Source of the DNA: Oscheius tipulae
Lineage: Eukaryota > Nematoda > Chromadorea > Rhabditida > Rhabditidae
Length of the DNA stretch: 64,000 bases
Assembly: GCA_037178975.1 (NCBI GenBank)
Contig: JASJZH010000005.1
Coordinates: forward strand, 8,766,501-8,830,500
Direction: 5' to 3'
Position numbers and translations under genes: made by a program. Positions 10,338 through 24,747 of the stretch are shown here, in pieces (the first letter of the stretch is position 1; each line of letters opens with the position of its first letter). The notes under the pieces were generated by a model that was not told the origin of the DNA, made no database searches, and was given only the letters and a program-made list of their open reading frames with translations.

Positions 10338-11670
10338 ATGTGGAGGTCGCTGCTCTATTTGGCCCTGTTGAGCATAGCCGGATTCGTGGAATGTCGCTCC
10401 CATGATAATAGACGAACACAAGAACTCAGCTTCGTCCACACTTTTGATACCAGAGAGAGCTGCATGGCCAGGTACCCTTTTGTTTTATCACAAGGATGAC
10501 TATCCCCCCCCCCCCCCCCCATTAGGACTAAGGTTCTTGTAAATTTGTTTTCTTCTAACTTTGGGACCCTTTCATCAGCCTTTTTCTGCTTAAAACATCT
10601 CGTGAGAAAATTTGGTACTATTGAACCTTTTGGGCACCCCACTTGTGGACCATTTGAACCGCAAACCTTTTCTTCTTCTAATGTCTTCCCAAATCGACTC
10701 AAAACACTTCTATGCATTCCCCATAAGAAAAAGTTGTGACAGGGAATCTACTCTAGCGACGCCTGGACAAACGGATATAGACTTTCGCTTCTGACTTAAT
10801 CAGTATGCATTCTGGCAAAATCGTACATGGTCAAATGCAATGTAAATGCTTTATAAAGCGCCTAAAATTGTTTAGAGATCATTTCGTGTCGATTCCGGAA
10901 GATTTCCGGTAACTCTAATAGAGAAGCACTAATTTTGGGGGCTATAAATGTTCAATAGTACCGAAAAGTTTGTCACGCACGAGAGTCGACCCTGTTCGTA
11001 TGGTTGCACCTCTTAGCAATACACCAACTTCTCCGCTAAAACTTTGAAGAGTTGTAACTTCCACGAAAACCGTAGCTAGACAGCACTGGATGCCACATTC
11101 ATGTCAACTAGATGGCCACAACCACCATAGACTGTTTTGAGTCAGGAAATCCCTAAATGTAATTACAAAGTCTTACTCAGTTCAAAGAAATCTACAAAAT
11201 GGTGCTTTACAACAAATATGGTCTCGGACGGGATCGAACCACTGGCTCTCATCAGCCCAAACCAGTAGTGACTTTAGAAAAAGATAGAACGCAAACATCC
11301 TTCGGTTTCAGATGTCGAACAACCTGTACTCAGCACCATTCGGAAGATCTGATGATGCCAAGATGGCAATGTCCACAGCAGGTACGATATTCCTATACTT
11401 TTTCCCTTTGGGCACTCCCAATGAGTCTCCAATGCCCGAGTTCATTTCCTCTAGAGGAAATATAGGCAGACACAATTAATTCTCAAAGAGGGACCCTAAC
11501 TATCTTGCTATCTTCAGGAGGACGACGGGATGTCGGTCGAGGACGAGGAGGAAAGTACGCTTGCCGGAAATCTGGTGTTCATTGTGCCTACTGCCGTTGT
11601 AGGTAGTCTGCTCTTTCTCTTCTGCTGCATCTCGTGTCTACAACGGTTTTGTCGGAACGACGACTTGTGA
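10338..11670 (+). CDS. Short type I membrane protein with Cys-rich ectodomain, 118 aa
   Basis: Exons 10338-10471, 11312-11381 and 11518-11670 join cleanly (phases 2 and 0). The product has a signal peptide (LLYLALLSIAGFVEC), a short ectodomain with a Cys-x3-Cys-x3-Cys box (ESCMARCRTTC) and a WQCPQQ element, an acidic stretch (SVEDEEES), a membrane helix (FIVPTAVVGSLLFLFCC) and an eight-to-ten-residue tail ending RNDDL. CTGTTCAG abuts the ATG, and AATAAA is at 11729-11734. The first intron carries a C homopolymer and a tRNA-like remnant. The architecture suggests a small receptor-like or adhesion peptide; no family is recognised. Confidence 0.8.
10985..11060 (-). repeat. tRNA-like unit with shared flank
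   Basis: On the minus strand a weak A box (TTAGCGGAGAAGTTGG) and a B-box variant (GGGTCGACTCTC) are found. The adjoining sequence (CCGCTAAAACTTTG and a GTTGTAACTT tail) recurs at 18135-18170 and near 40120-40155, which supports a dispersed element. Confidence 0.4.
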
Positions 11671-11856
11671 TCTCTTCCCCTATTCTCATCTCTGCACCTG
11701 TGATATACAGTAACGTGTTTTGGTTTGTAACAAATAAAGAGTTCCTATCATGCAATCTCTGTGTTCCCGTCTCTGTCGATCTGTCTTCCCCTGTCTCTCT
11801 GGGTCTCTGTCTGTCTGAATCCTACTCGTGACACCGTCTCTGCATCTGTCATTGTC

Positions 11857-12558
11857 ATGGTAGTAACAAGTATGTTTGTCCGTCACGAATGAAGAAAGAG
11901 TTCTAATTAGACGCGAATGTTTTCCCTCGTAGGCGTAATTATTAGCTTGAGATTTCAATTGCTCCCTCTGCTCGGCTACCCACCAGTTCATCTAACCGTC
12001 TCAAAGACGCTCGTCCCTCTCTTTTTTTCTCTTCCGTGTTTGCCTTTTCGCAACGCGGTCAGCAGTCAAACAAGCACGCTATACGTCATTGACGCTTGCG
12101 GGACAGATCGGTAGACAGTAGGTATGACAGCTGACAGAAAAATAGACAGCGAGACAGAGAGCCAGAAAACAGAGAGACAGTGAGACAAAGAGGCAAAGCG
12201 GTAGAGATAGAGCGAGACAGCGACAGAAAGATAGAGATATAGAGAGACAGAGAGACCGATAGACAGAAAAACAGAGACAGGGAAACATAGAGAGACAGAG
12301 AGGCAAAGAAACAGAGAGACAGTGAGATAGAGAGACGCAACGACAGTATCCGAAAGAGACAGAGGCAGAAAGACGGAGAGACAGAGAAACAGAAAGACAC
12401 AGGGAAAAAGAGACAGTAAGACAGAGAGCAGCTCTGAACTATCCAAAAGAGCATCAGAGCTCAATCTGATTTCAGAGCACCTGTTCCATGATGATAGTGC
12501 GAACTATTTCCAGCCGCCGCCCTCTCCTGATCCAATTGAAATGTTGCCTCTGGGCTAG
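11857..12558 (+). CDS. Small Pro-rich-tailed protein, about 66 aa, provisional
   Basis: Exons 11946-12012, 12063-12110 and 12476-12558 join in phases 1 and 1 and encode an Arg/Ser-rich middle (TSSSNRLKDAPVKQARY), then TLAGQIEHLFHDDSANYF and a Pro-rich end (PPPSPDPIEMLPLG). The first exon is a guess: an ATG at 11857-11859 directly abutting a GTAGTA donor. The third intron (12111-12475) is almost entirely GACAGAGA repeat. The gene sits between two other small plus-strand genes. It could instead be the cytoplasmic tail of an alternative form of the upstream membrane protein, but the phases I tried did not fit. Confidence 0.42.
12115..12428. repeat. GACAGAGA-type simple repeat, intronic
   Basis: About 310 bp of imperfect GACAGAGA units filling the proposed last intron of the small gene at 11857-12558. 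The frames through it on the minus strand are Leu/Ser/Cys-rich artefacts. Confidence 0.85.
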
Positions 12559-12701
12559 AATTACAAAGACCATTAGCCAAGCCAGGAGAGGTAATGAAAC
12601 CTTCTCATTCTCCGACTCCCTTGCTAGCCTCGCGTTCACCTTTCCGCTAATTATGTTTATCAAATCCGTTTATTTCAGTCCCAACGTGTTTTCGCGCCAA
12701 A

Positions 12702-13242
12702 ATGTTCTATCGGTTATTCTTCCTCCTCTTCTTGTCACCAGTTCTTTCACAAGAAGGCCTCTCTTGTGAGTCAGCCGCCGACTGTGACTCTCTGTTCTTC
12801 TGTGCTGATAACGTCTGTACATGCAGGTGACTAAATTCTTCGAATCATTGCCGCAAATTTGTCTTTGGACTGCGCACCAACTCAAATATTATACAGGCTG
12901 CGTACCGACAAAATATTGTAATCCATTTCGATACCCAAGGTGGAAGCTAGAGTTGTGCGCAGTCAAAAGCCAAATCGAAGCATTCGGTCGTCCAAGAAAA
13001 ATCGGATAATATCTGACCATCTCTTATAACATGTCCATCTGCGTATCGGCAGGCTACCGTAGTCGGCTTCGATACGCAGCTACGAGTTGGTTCGCTGTGC
13101 GAAACCCAAAGTGGCGTAAATTTCCAATCAACCTCCAGATTTTAGATTCGGTCGCGCCCCCTGCGTTCCGCCACTGTTCGGCTTCGCTCCGTTGAACGTT
13201 ATGCCCCGATTTCATCGAAGAAGCACGACCATGAACTTGTAA
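12702..13242 (+). CDS. Secreted Cys-rich peptide, 73 aa
   Basis: Exon 12702-12826 encodes a signal peptide (MFYRLFFLLFLSPVLSQ) followed by five Cys in SCESAADCDSLFFCADNVCTC. Exon 13146-13242 (phase 2) adds one more Cys (RAPCVPP) and a basic end. Six Cys in about 30 residues suggest a small disulfide-stabilised fold reminiscent of an EB-type or WAP-like half module; this is inference. TATTTCAG lies 22 nt before the ATG. The 319-bp intron contains two palindromes of the GCACCAACTC family. Exon 2 is less certain than exon 1. Confidence 0.6.
12868..12970. repeat. GCACCAACTC palindrome copy 1
   Basis: Inverted arms GACTGCGCACCAACTC (about 12872-12887) and GAGTTGTGCGCAGTC (about 12949-12963) flank a unique centre. 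It is inside the intron of the secreted-peptide gene. Related copies are at 13030-13115, 13362-13465 and 47165-47268. Confidence 0.6.
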
Positions 13243-13912
13243 TTGAAAAAAGGTTTAATATGTTGAGAAGCTTATGATAAAAGAAGGTTATCACACAATG
13301 AGATGCATTGCCAGTTACAAAAAAGGGGGAGGGGGTCACAGTTGGACGAACTGTTCCAATTCAGCTTCAAACTTCGCACCAACTCGTATATCATAGACTC
13401 GATACGCAGCCTCACATCTTATACGAATTATTGCGTAGTCTGAAGTCAAAAACTGGCGCATTTCGCCTGCAAGACGATAAGGATTCAGCACAACGCGTGT
13501 CGAGAAGTCGAACATTCGAGAGAAAAGTGAGCAAAAGGGCGAAGCGCGCCAGAAAAGATGGGGTATATCAGTTAGGAAACCCTTATTTAAATATATGGAA
13601 CACATACAGTCAGCCCGGACCAATGTAAGCTACCTTACACAATAAATTATGGAAAATTGCACAAGCTCTGCGCCCTAAAACGGGGGCTAGATTCTCAACA
13701 CCAGCAGGCTCCATCCTCCGTCTGTACTTGGCGCTGCTTGATCGGGTCCATATTGACAATTTGAGCTAGAAAAAACATGGTTGAATATTAATTACTTCTG
13801 TACACAAAAAGGCTCACACACATTGACACATGCACTTGTGCACCAGGATAAAACAATCACAACCGAATTAGTGCGTGGTTAATATATATAGCTTGGCGAC
13901 AGGAGGCCATTT
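13243..13912. other. Repeat-bearing spacer
   Basis: Between the secreted-peptide gene and the 3' end of RAB6. It contains a GCACCAACTC-family palindrome at about 13362-13465 and otherwise no convincing coding sequence. Confidence 0.5.
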
Positions 13913-16871
<2,959 letters not shown>

Positions 16872-18534
16872 ATGCTCGGACGGTCTCTGAACAGCTGCGG
16901 CAAAATCGCCAATCGTATCATGCAGACTCGGCCCTCATCAACTGGGTTCAGCTTCGGTAAACTGCCAGTTTCCCAAATACACCCTGTTTAGAGTTCACCC
17001 CGGACCAGCTGGAGCTGAAAACGGCCGTGCGCAAATTCGTTTCCGATGAAATCATCCCCAAAGCGGCCGAATATGACCGGACAATGGAATATCCTTGGGA
17101 GATTATCAAAAAAGCACATGCTCTTGGCTTCCTCAACTCTGAAATCCCTGCCGAATATGGTTAGCCTTGTCTTCAAGCTATTTTAGACTTGTTTTCAGGC
17201 GGAGTCGGACTGGATACGGTGGGAAGCACGATACTATCCGAGGAAGTCGCTTATGGATGGTTTGTCCACGTTTTTCACACTATTCAAGCCCCTTTTTAGC
17301 TCTGGAATTGCCACCGCCATGTCCGGCAACGGGCTGGCAGAAACCCCGCTGATAATCGCCGCCAACGAGGACATCAAGAAGCGCTTCTTGTGCAGAATGA
17401 TCGAGGAGCCTCTTGTTGCTGTAAAATCTTTATATTTGGGGTTCAGCTAGCCAAATTTCAGTCCTATGCGGTAACCGAGCCCGGCTGCGGCTCCGATGTG
17501 GCCGGAGTCAAGACCAAGGCTGTGAAAAAGGGCGAAGAGTACGTGATCAACGGCAGCAAGATGTGGATAACGAATGCCGGTCATGCTAATTGGTTCTTCG
17601 TCCTGGCCAGAACTGCCGAGGATCCCAAGACCGCGCCCGGGAAAGCCTTCACCGCTTTCGTTGTCGAAGGCGACTCGGCTGGCATCACGCGAGGCAGAAA
17701 GGAGATAAATATGGGACAGCGATGCTCCGATACGCGTGGAATCACCTTCGAGGACGTTCGTGTTCCAGCCGTCAATGTCGTAGGAGCACCAGGCGAAGGA
17801 TTCAAGGTCGCGATGAAGACGTTCGACCGGACCCGCCCCACGGTAGCTGCTCTGGCCACCGGAGTCATCGCTCGCTGTCTTGACGAGGCCACCAAGTACT
17901 CGCTTGAGCGCAAAACTTTTGGAACACAGATTTGTAATGTAAGCGGCCTGTTTGTTGCAAGACAAACACGATTTTAGCATCAAGCAGTCCAAATGATGCT
18001 GGCCGAAACTGCCATGAATCTCGAACTGTCTCGTCTGATCACCTACAAGAGCGCTTTTGATGTAAGTTGCTCCATTTTTTCGTTTAACGACCCGTTGGGG
18101 TCGTATGACTTGACTGGCGCGCCTTTTAGCAATACGCAAGCTTTTCCGCTAAAACTTTGTAAAGCCGCAAGCACGACAGTTAGATAGCTTTTAAGGCCAA
18201 ACCGCTATTTTTAGACTATTTAAAACGAGAACAATGTTTTCAGGCTGACCAAGGCCGTCCCGGAAGCTACTACGCCTCGTTGGCCAAGCTGTATTCGAGT
18301 GAGGCTGCCAACAAGGCTGCTTCCGACGCGGTTCAGATCTTCGGCGGAGCTGGCTTCAATACGGAGTACCCGGTCGAGAAGCTGATGAGAGACGCCAAAA
18401 TTTTCATGATTTACGAAGGAACTAGCCAGGTATTCTATCCTGTTTGTTTGTGTTATAGGCATTCTTTTCAGATCCAACGAATGGTCGTTGCCCGCCAGCT
18501 GCTTGGACGCGTCAAAGAGACCGGACACTACTGA
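16872..18534 (+). CDS. ACADM: Medium-chain acyl-CoA dehydrogenase, mitochondrial
   Basis: Eight exons (16872-16956, 16992-17159, 17199-17259, 17300-17420, 17462-17938, 17978-18061, 18244-18429, 18472-18534) give 414 aa, close to the roughly 420 aa of the animal enzyme. It is an FAD flavoprotein catalysing the first dehydrogenation of medium-chain acyl-CoAs in mitochondrial beta-oxidation, passing electrons to ETF. A basic, Ser-rich presequence ([20 protein letters not shown]) fits matrix import. The family signatures [12 protein letters not shown] and [19 protein letters not shown] are present, and the catalytic Glu is in IYEGTSQ, split from IQR by the last intron. CTTCAG lies 3 nt before the ATG. 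Intron 6 carries part of a dispersed repeat (CCGCTAAAACTTTG). Confidence 0.97.
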
Positions 18535-18800
18535 ATTTTCCAATTTCAAAACTACTGTTTTAACTCTATACTTGTATCTTTTCTTCAAAAATAGTTTTAT
18601 GGGTTTTATAAAGTCTTTCACTACCGACTGTCCATCCAATTCTCACCTGCTTGCTTGAGGTAGGCCACAACTGTCGAGTCAGTCAACTGTCAAATCCATA
18701 AATGGGACTGGCGTGTCGTCTAAGGAGCTACCAGAACAGTCTTGGTCCAAAGTGTCGCAGCCGAGAGGCGGGACCGCTGGTTAGGTTAGGGAGACGCCCA

Positions 18801-19012
18801 TTCGGGCCGGGCCTAAACCATTTTCAGCGCTCAGGGTATAGTAAGTACTTTAGTCAAGGTTGCATTTTTTTTAGCTTTAAAAAGTTGTAGAGCAGAAAAA
18901 ATACAATACAACTTTGAACATTGCAAAGTTAGAAAAATGCAACCTTGACCCCAAACTTGCTGATTTCCGTTGCGCACCCTGAGCGCTGAAGATGGTTTCG
19001 GCCCGGTCCGGC
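18801..19012. mobile_element. Foldback (hairpin) element, about 210 bp
   Basis: Outer arms at 18801-18837 and 18976-19011 are near-perfect inverted copies (share TTCAGCGCTCAGGGT). Inside, a second pair of arms (GTCAAGGTTGCATTTTT against its complement ending TGCAACCTTGACC) surrounds a core with AAAGTTGTAGAGC. The whole could fold into one long hairpin. No coding capacity. Probably a non-autonomous element of the AAAGTTGTAG family. Confidence 0.7.
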
Positions 19013-19173
19013 CTTTTCCGGGCCTAAGATGCAAGTCTGTCCAAAGTAGACAAAGAATCTTGGAAATGTTCGTGTTTTTCCAATTAAAATAGGACAAAGC
19101 CGTTTACACAGAGACGTTTGTTCGCGGCGCCTTATTACGGCCTGTAACCCCCATTCACCATTTCTCTCTGCCG

Positions 19174-19331
19174 ATGGCACTCGCCCTCCTCATCGCCGGT
19201 CCCTTCAGCTATGTTGTTTTGATTCTCTTGTTGACAGCAGCTTATAGAAATGCCACCGGTGAGAAAATGTTAACTTTTGTGCAAAAGTATGTTTAGGAGC
19301 TGATAGAGCGGAAGAAGACGGTTCTCCTTGA
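19174..19331 (+). CDS. Two-exon membrane micropeptide, 39 aa
   Basis: Exon 19174-19258 encodes MALALLIAGPFSYVVLILLL, a clear membrane helix, then TAAYRNATG. Exon 19297-19331 adds ADRAEEDGSP and a stop. The intron is 38 nt with GTGAGA and GTTTAG ends. AATAAA is at 19346-19351, right after the stop. The layout (helix followed by a short acidic tail, NAT glycosylation sequon possible) resembles small regulatory membrane peptides, but I recognise no family. The start has no obvious trans-splice acceptor. Confidence 0.55.
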
Positions 19332-19719
19332 TTCGATACAATTTTAATAAAGATTTAAACAGCTGTAAAAGGGGAAAGGGCGTGTGCGGGAACATATCTA
19401 GCTGACTGTCACTTTCCAGCCCGGCGCACTGTCCGAACGAGGTCACTACGGATCCGCACACTCGAATCGATGTCCAAAACAACTTCCTCAAGGGGAGGTG
19501 CTACTATTGAACTTGTTTCTGCCTCTTTCAGCCGTTTTTCATGAAGAACGTTCCTATTTTCTTGATTTTCCCAGAAGAATCCCTACTTTTCACGACCCTG
19601 TTGGCCAAAATTGGCCGCAATAGGCTTACAATCGTAACACGCGATCGGAGACGGCGATTGCACCGTACCTTTCTCTTCTTTTTGGCTTCTAAACTATTTT
19701 CTTGAGCATTTTCAGAGTT

Positions 19720-22700
19720 ATGCTTCGCTGTGCGAATCCCTTCGGGATTCTACAGGATTTTTTGGCCGAATGCTTCTATCGATACGGGCTCTTCATCTCA
19801 AAACATCCTCGAATTTTTGTCTTGTGTCCACTGATTCTCACCTGTTTCTTCTCTTTTGGAGTCCTAAACTTTCGGATGGAGGTAGGTCAGACGTTTTGGC
19901 AGTTTTTACCGTCGAAGCATGGAAAAGATTGCTATCTGAAGCTCGCCGCGGTGAAGACATGTCGGCGCTCAGAAGTCGTGGCTTTACTTGTCAAATTTTA
20001 AGGCTCAGGAACAAATTTTTTGGCTTATTGGTGTCCTGCAAAGTTGTAGCGCTCGATCTGTTCTACAATTTAGCAAAGCATTGAAAAAATCAAAACGCAG
20101 TCTTAGGATCATCTCAGGGCTCACCGCTCCAGTTATGATTAGACAGGTGAACGGCGCTCTTTTTTTCAAACAGGTCCCGCACCGAACTCCCCCTGAAATT
20201 TAAACTTCTGCATTTTTCGGTGCTCTACACACTTTTTCTTGATTTCTAAATATGCTCAATCGATTCGCCGTCAAATTTCACCCTATAATCGTCTTCTTCC
20301 GCAGAAAAATTACCAAGATAAATAGGATATTGACTAAGTGTTCTGACGTTGTACGGCCATTTTCTCCATCTTTTTCAGTAGCTTTCTGTCAAAGTAGGCT
20401 ACTTCGACAGTAAATAATTGCTAGCTTTCGTCTACTGAAAAGAATTTAGTTGCTGCTCCAAAACGTGGGGAGCACGTTGCTCCTCGAGTTCTCTCTAACT
20501 GCTTGGAAAAGGAACGAAAATTGAACAGTCTAGGAAACAAAAGTTCAGAGTCTTACAGAGGCCTATAACCCGTTCGCCTTTTTTCTGGTATCTAAATGTG
20601 TGTTTCTAGGATCTTTCAAACTAAACCGTCTGGGCCTTTAACTTTGGTGAGCTACAAAAAGGTCCGGTGATAAGAACGGTTTATAAAGATAATAGAGAAA
20701 GAGATACAAATGTAACAAGGATAGCAATCCGTGTCTCGACTAGCTAGCTAATCTCGAGAGAGCTGCCACCTTCTCCCGGGCGCTCACGCTCCGAACTCTC
20801 CTGTCCCGCCCCTTAAGGCTGGAACGGCGACCTTTGATAGAGACCTTTCCTGCTCTGACACCCCCGAAAACCCCCAGAACCCGAAATAAGGCTATGCAAC
20901 GGCAGAGACAGCACATAACGCTTCTCGCTGTCTCAACTGGTCAAAAAGCAACTTTGTGAGATGCTACGAGTGGGAAATGAGGACTGAATCCACTACTTTT
21001 ACCAAACATAATCACTTCAGGACGACCTCCGCTTCCTGTATTCTCCAGAACATTCTAAGTCGAGGGTTGAGTATGAGATTCACAGGCAGTTCTCTGGAGA
21101 CTCGACAAATAAGTAGGCTCTTCTTATAGTTTTTTCAACCTATTTTAGTTCATTCGTCTCGATAACCATTGAGTCGAAGGATCTGGTCGACAAGAACTTG
21201 TTGAACAAGACGAGGGGAGCCCAGATTGTCCAGTTCAACAAGTTTGTTCTGAACAACATGACACTTGACATCCGGAATCACAAAGTCCATTTCGGGATAG
21301 ATATCTGTCCTGGCCTGAAGCAGTGCACCTTCAGCAATACCATTATCGATATTTTCTACAACGCATTTTGGAGCAAACGGGTGAGTGTAAAAAAGAACTG
21401 CTCAATTTGACCCAAAGTTGCGTGCTGCATTTTTGATTTCACATAAAATTGCAAACTCTTCCTTTCGACCCGTAAAATCCAGTCGGTACGTAGTTTTGCT
21501 TAAAATTAGGTCTGCGGAGTAAGTTCATTATCCATTTTTAGCTCCGTTCCGAGCCCCGAATCAAGTTCAACTACCCTACAATGACCTTCTACGACACAAA
21601 ACTCTTCCTTCCGACCCATTTCTATGGGGTCCAAGTGGACGATTCTGGAAATATCGGATACACGGACATGGTACATATGATCTACCAGATTCCCAGCTAT
21701 AAGGATGTGAGTTTAGAACATAATCATCGAAAAATAAACCTAGATAACTTCCGAGGAGGTGTCAAAGTCATTCGAAGAAGCCTTGAGACCACTCCTCGAC
21801 AATTCATCGTTTCCCTTCAAGACTTCCGTCTTCTCCTTGGCTATACTGAAAAACGAGATGCAGAAAAATGCCACCTACACTGTTCCCTTTATTTCGCTGA
21901 CAGTACTTCTACTCGTCTCTTTCACTGTCATCTCCTGGTAGGTCTCTTGAAGAAATTTTACCATACGCTTAAAAACACGTAATTTCCAGGACAAAACAGC
22001 ATTTTTGAATAGCTTTGCAGAACATCAACAGTTTGAAAAACGCTGTTTTGGACCCGAGAAAGGCACTGATTATCGCGCATTCTGTTTCGAAGTTTCCCAC
22101 CCGTACACTCACGTACATCTCGGCTGTCCTAAAGGTGATACTGAGATGGTACGGGCAAGACTAGCATTTTTTAGCTTTCCTTTGTTCTACAAAGTTATAG
22201 AAGAGATGAAGGGCTACAACTTTGCAGAATATTGGAAAGTTCAAAGATGACCTCTTAGGCCCGAAATTTTCTATGAGAAGACACCTCAGGTGCTCGTTTC
22301 AGTATGACCGGTGACTGGATAACCTCCAAGCCAATTGAAGCCCTGATCGGTGTTCTTACCTCCTCAATGGCTATTGTCAGCTCGGCTGGGATTCTGTTCG
22401 CCATGGACGTTCCCTATATTTATCAGGTATCAATGATTAGTTTCCCCAATAACAAGCGAGCAACAGGTGACAGTAATGCCCTTCCTTGCTCTCTCCATCG
22501 GGGTAGACGACGTCTATGTGATGCTCGGAGCCTGGCAAGATACCAGTCGACTGTTGTCGCCCGAAAAAAGAATGGCTCTGGCTCTTGAAGAAGCCGGAAG
22601 TGCTATCACGGTGACCTCACTCACCTCTGTACTCTCGTTCCTCATCGGGACCTTCTCCTCCACACCGGCTATCGCCATTTTCTGCAAATTCATTGCCCTA

Positions 22701-24640
22701 GCTATAGCCTTTGACTGGTGCTACCAGCTGACCTTCTTCGCCGGGGTCATGGTTCTTGGGGCTCGGAGAGAGACAGCCGGATATCACTGTATCTTTGTCT
22801 GGAAGAGATGCTCGAAGAGCGAGATCGAGAAGGCCAAACAGCCGGACGCAATCTCCCCGATGAGGCACTTCTTTGAGAACGTTTTTGCTCCTAGACTGTG
22901 CAAGCCCCACGTCAGGATACTCACTGTAAGTGACAACAGAATAGAGAGACAGAGAGACAGAGATAGAAAGACAGGAAGACAGAGAGACAGAGAAACGTAT
23001 TTCAGTGTGTCCTCTACGCAGTGTACATCTTCACGGCCTTCTACGGCTGTTCCCTACTTCGTCCCAATCTGACCCCATCCCGTCTTGTCGTAGACGACTC
23101 TCCTCTAATCGACTACCTTCATCTGGCTGAGAACAAGATCTGGGCAGAGGGGCTCATCGGCAGGGTCTATGTCAACTCTGCTCCAGACTTTAGTAAGAAC
23201 CCCGAAATGGTGGGATCTTGATTTGCCCTGTACTATCTCTCAATAGCTCGCTGCGCGCAAACTTCCCTTAGTAGCGCAATCGGCTCTGACTGCGGAGCCA
23301 AAGAAGCTAGGTTCGAACCCCATGATTTTGTTTTTTGATGAGATGTCTCTTGATGTATTTAGAATCAGTTATCAGCCTCAATGACCTTAGGATATTTTAA
23401 GAAAGAAAGGTTCCAGATTGAGAGAGTGCTGAACCTGGTAGAGGAGCTTGAGAGCACTCCCTACTCCATGGGACTGAACTCGACATCTATTTGGCTCCGA
23501 GACTTCAACGACTACCGACAGTTCTTCTCAGGCGGTGACGAAAAGTGAGTACATTTTGTTTTACCCAACTAAAAGTTTACAGATTCTACGAGACATTGAA
23601 GGCGTTCCTTCACGTCTCATTCAATAACCATTGGGAGACTGATCTACAGTGGACGAAGAAGAATGGATCTGAGGAGGTAGGCCTATGTCAAAGAACAACA
23701 AGCTGTTATTTTCTGTCATTCTCTACTCCTCTATCTTTCTGTCTCTCTGTCCTTCCGTCTCTCTGCCTCTCTATTACTTAGGTTTTTGTCTAATCTAAGG
23801 GAGCTGATGGTCAATTCGATTCCTTGTCTCTGACAGACACGGTTGTATTAGTAGGTAGAGAGATTTTTTTTCCAGATGTACGTGGACAAATTTGTTTTCA
23901 CGACAGCCTTCAAGATAGACAGTTGGAATGGGAGGACGGAATTGTTGCTAATGTGGAGGAACATCACAGCGAAGTATCCGGAGCTGCATGCTCTTGTTTT
24001 TGATGAGAACAACTTCTATTCCGACCAGGTATGATATTATTTTGTCTGCTAAAAGTGCATATTTTAGATGTTGGAACTTCAAACAACCACCCTTCAATCC
24101 CTTGGAACCGCCATTCTCACCCTTATAGCAGTGTGTATACTCTTCGTAGCCGAGTCTTCCATCGTCTTTTGGGTAGTCTTCACTCTGATCTCCATGGATA
24201 TCGGGACGGCTGGGCTCTTGTCTCTTTGGGGAGCTGATTTGGATCCAACGACTGTGGTTAACATTCTGGTAAGGACAGAGATAGAGAAAGACAGGAATGC
24301 AGATAGACAGAAGGAAAAATTACAGATGTCAATCGGACAGTGCATAGACTTTGCCACCCATGTCGGATACCGGATCTATCGCTCAAAAAAGAAGAACCCT
24401 GACGAGAGAATACGCGACTCTCTGGGAGCCATCGGATGGCCTGTCCTCCAGGCAGGCATTTCCACGCTTCTGGCCATCATAGTCATGATTCTCGTCCCTT
24501 CAAACGCGGTCAGAATGTTCGCTCGAACAGCTGTCCTCGTCGTGGGTACGGGTCTTTTCCATGGGCTCTTCATTTTACCAGTTATTATACGAACTTTTGC
24601 AAGTGATGCGAAGGCTCACGAAGAGAAGCGAAGGCATTAG
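19720..24640 (+). CDS. Patched-related (PTR/PTCHD-type) 12-TM protein, 840 aa
   Basis: Thirteen exons (19720-19881, 21021-21112, 21149-21380, 21542-21706, 21744-21937, 22303-22426, 22467-22925, 23006-23209, 23417-23544, 23583-23676, 23876-24028, 24068-24268, 24326-24640). Architecture: N-terminal helix, large ectodomain starting DDLRFLYSPEHSKSR, sterol-sensing-like domain with SIGVDDVYVMLGAW and TSLTSVLSFLIGTFS, second ectodomain, and a second helix bundle with DFATHVGYR and GISTLLAI. Patched-related proteins are RND-fold membrane transporters expanded in nematodes, used in cuticle, molting and endocytosis; they are thought to move lipids or sterols. TTTTCAG is 4 nt before the ATG and AATAAA is at 24646-24651. 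Introns 1 and 5 carry AAAGTTGTAG hairpins, and three introns are rich in GACAGAGA or CTGTCTCT repeats. Confidence 0.95.
20030..20088. repeat. AAAGTTGTAG hairpin copy
   Basis: CCTGCAAAGTTGTAG and the imperfect complement CTACAATTTAGCAAAGCA face each other across about 15 bp. Located in PTR intron 1. Confidence 0.55.
22176..22250. repeat. AAAGTTGTAG hairpin copy
   Basis: Arms TTCTACAAAGTTATAG and CTACAACTTTGCAGAA with extended outer similarity (TTAGCTTTCC and GGAAAGTTCAAAGATG). Located in PTR intron 5. Confidence 0.65.
23270..23322 (+). repeat. tRNA-like unit (degenerate)
   Basis: A box TAGCGCAATCGG (23272-23283) and B box GGTTCGAACCC (23310-23320), in a PTR intron. Spacing is shorter than in a tRNA and the acceptor stem is absent. 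Confidence 0.5.
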
Positions 24641-24747
24641 AGTTTAATAAAGTTGAAGTGTCTGCCTCTCTGTCTCTATGCCTTTCTGTCTCTTTGTCTC
24701 TCTGTCTTTCTGTCATGAGTGTTCGAGCACCAGATAAGAGAATAAGT

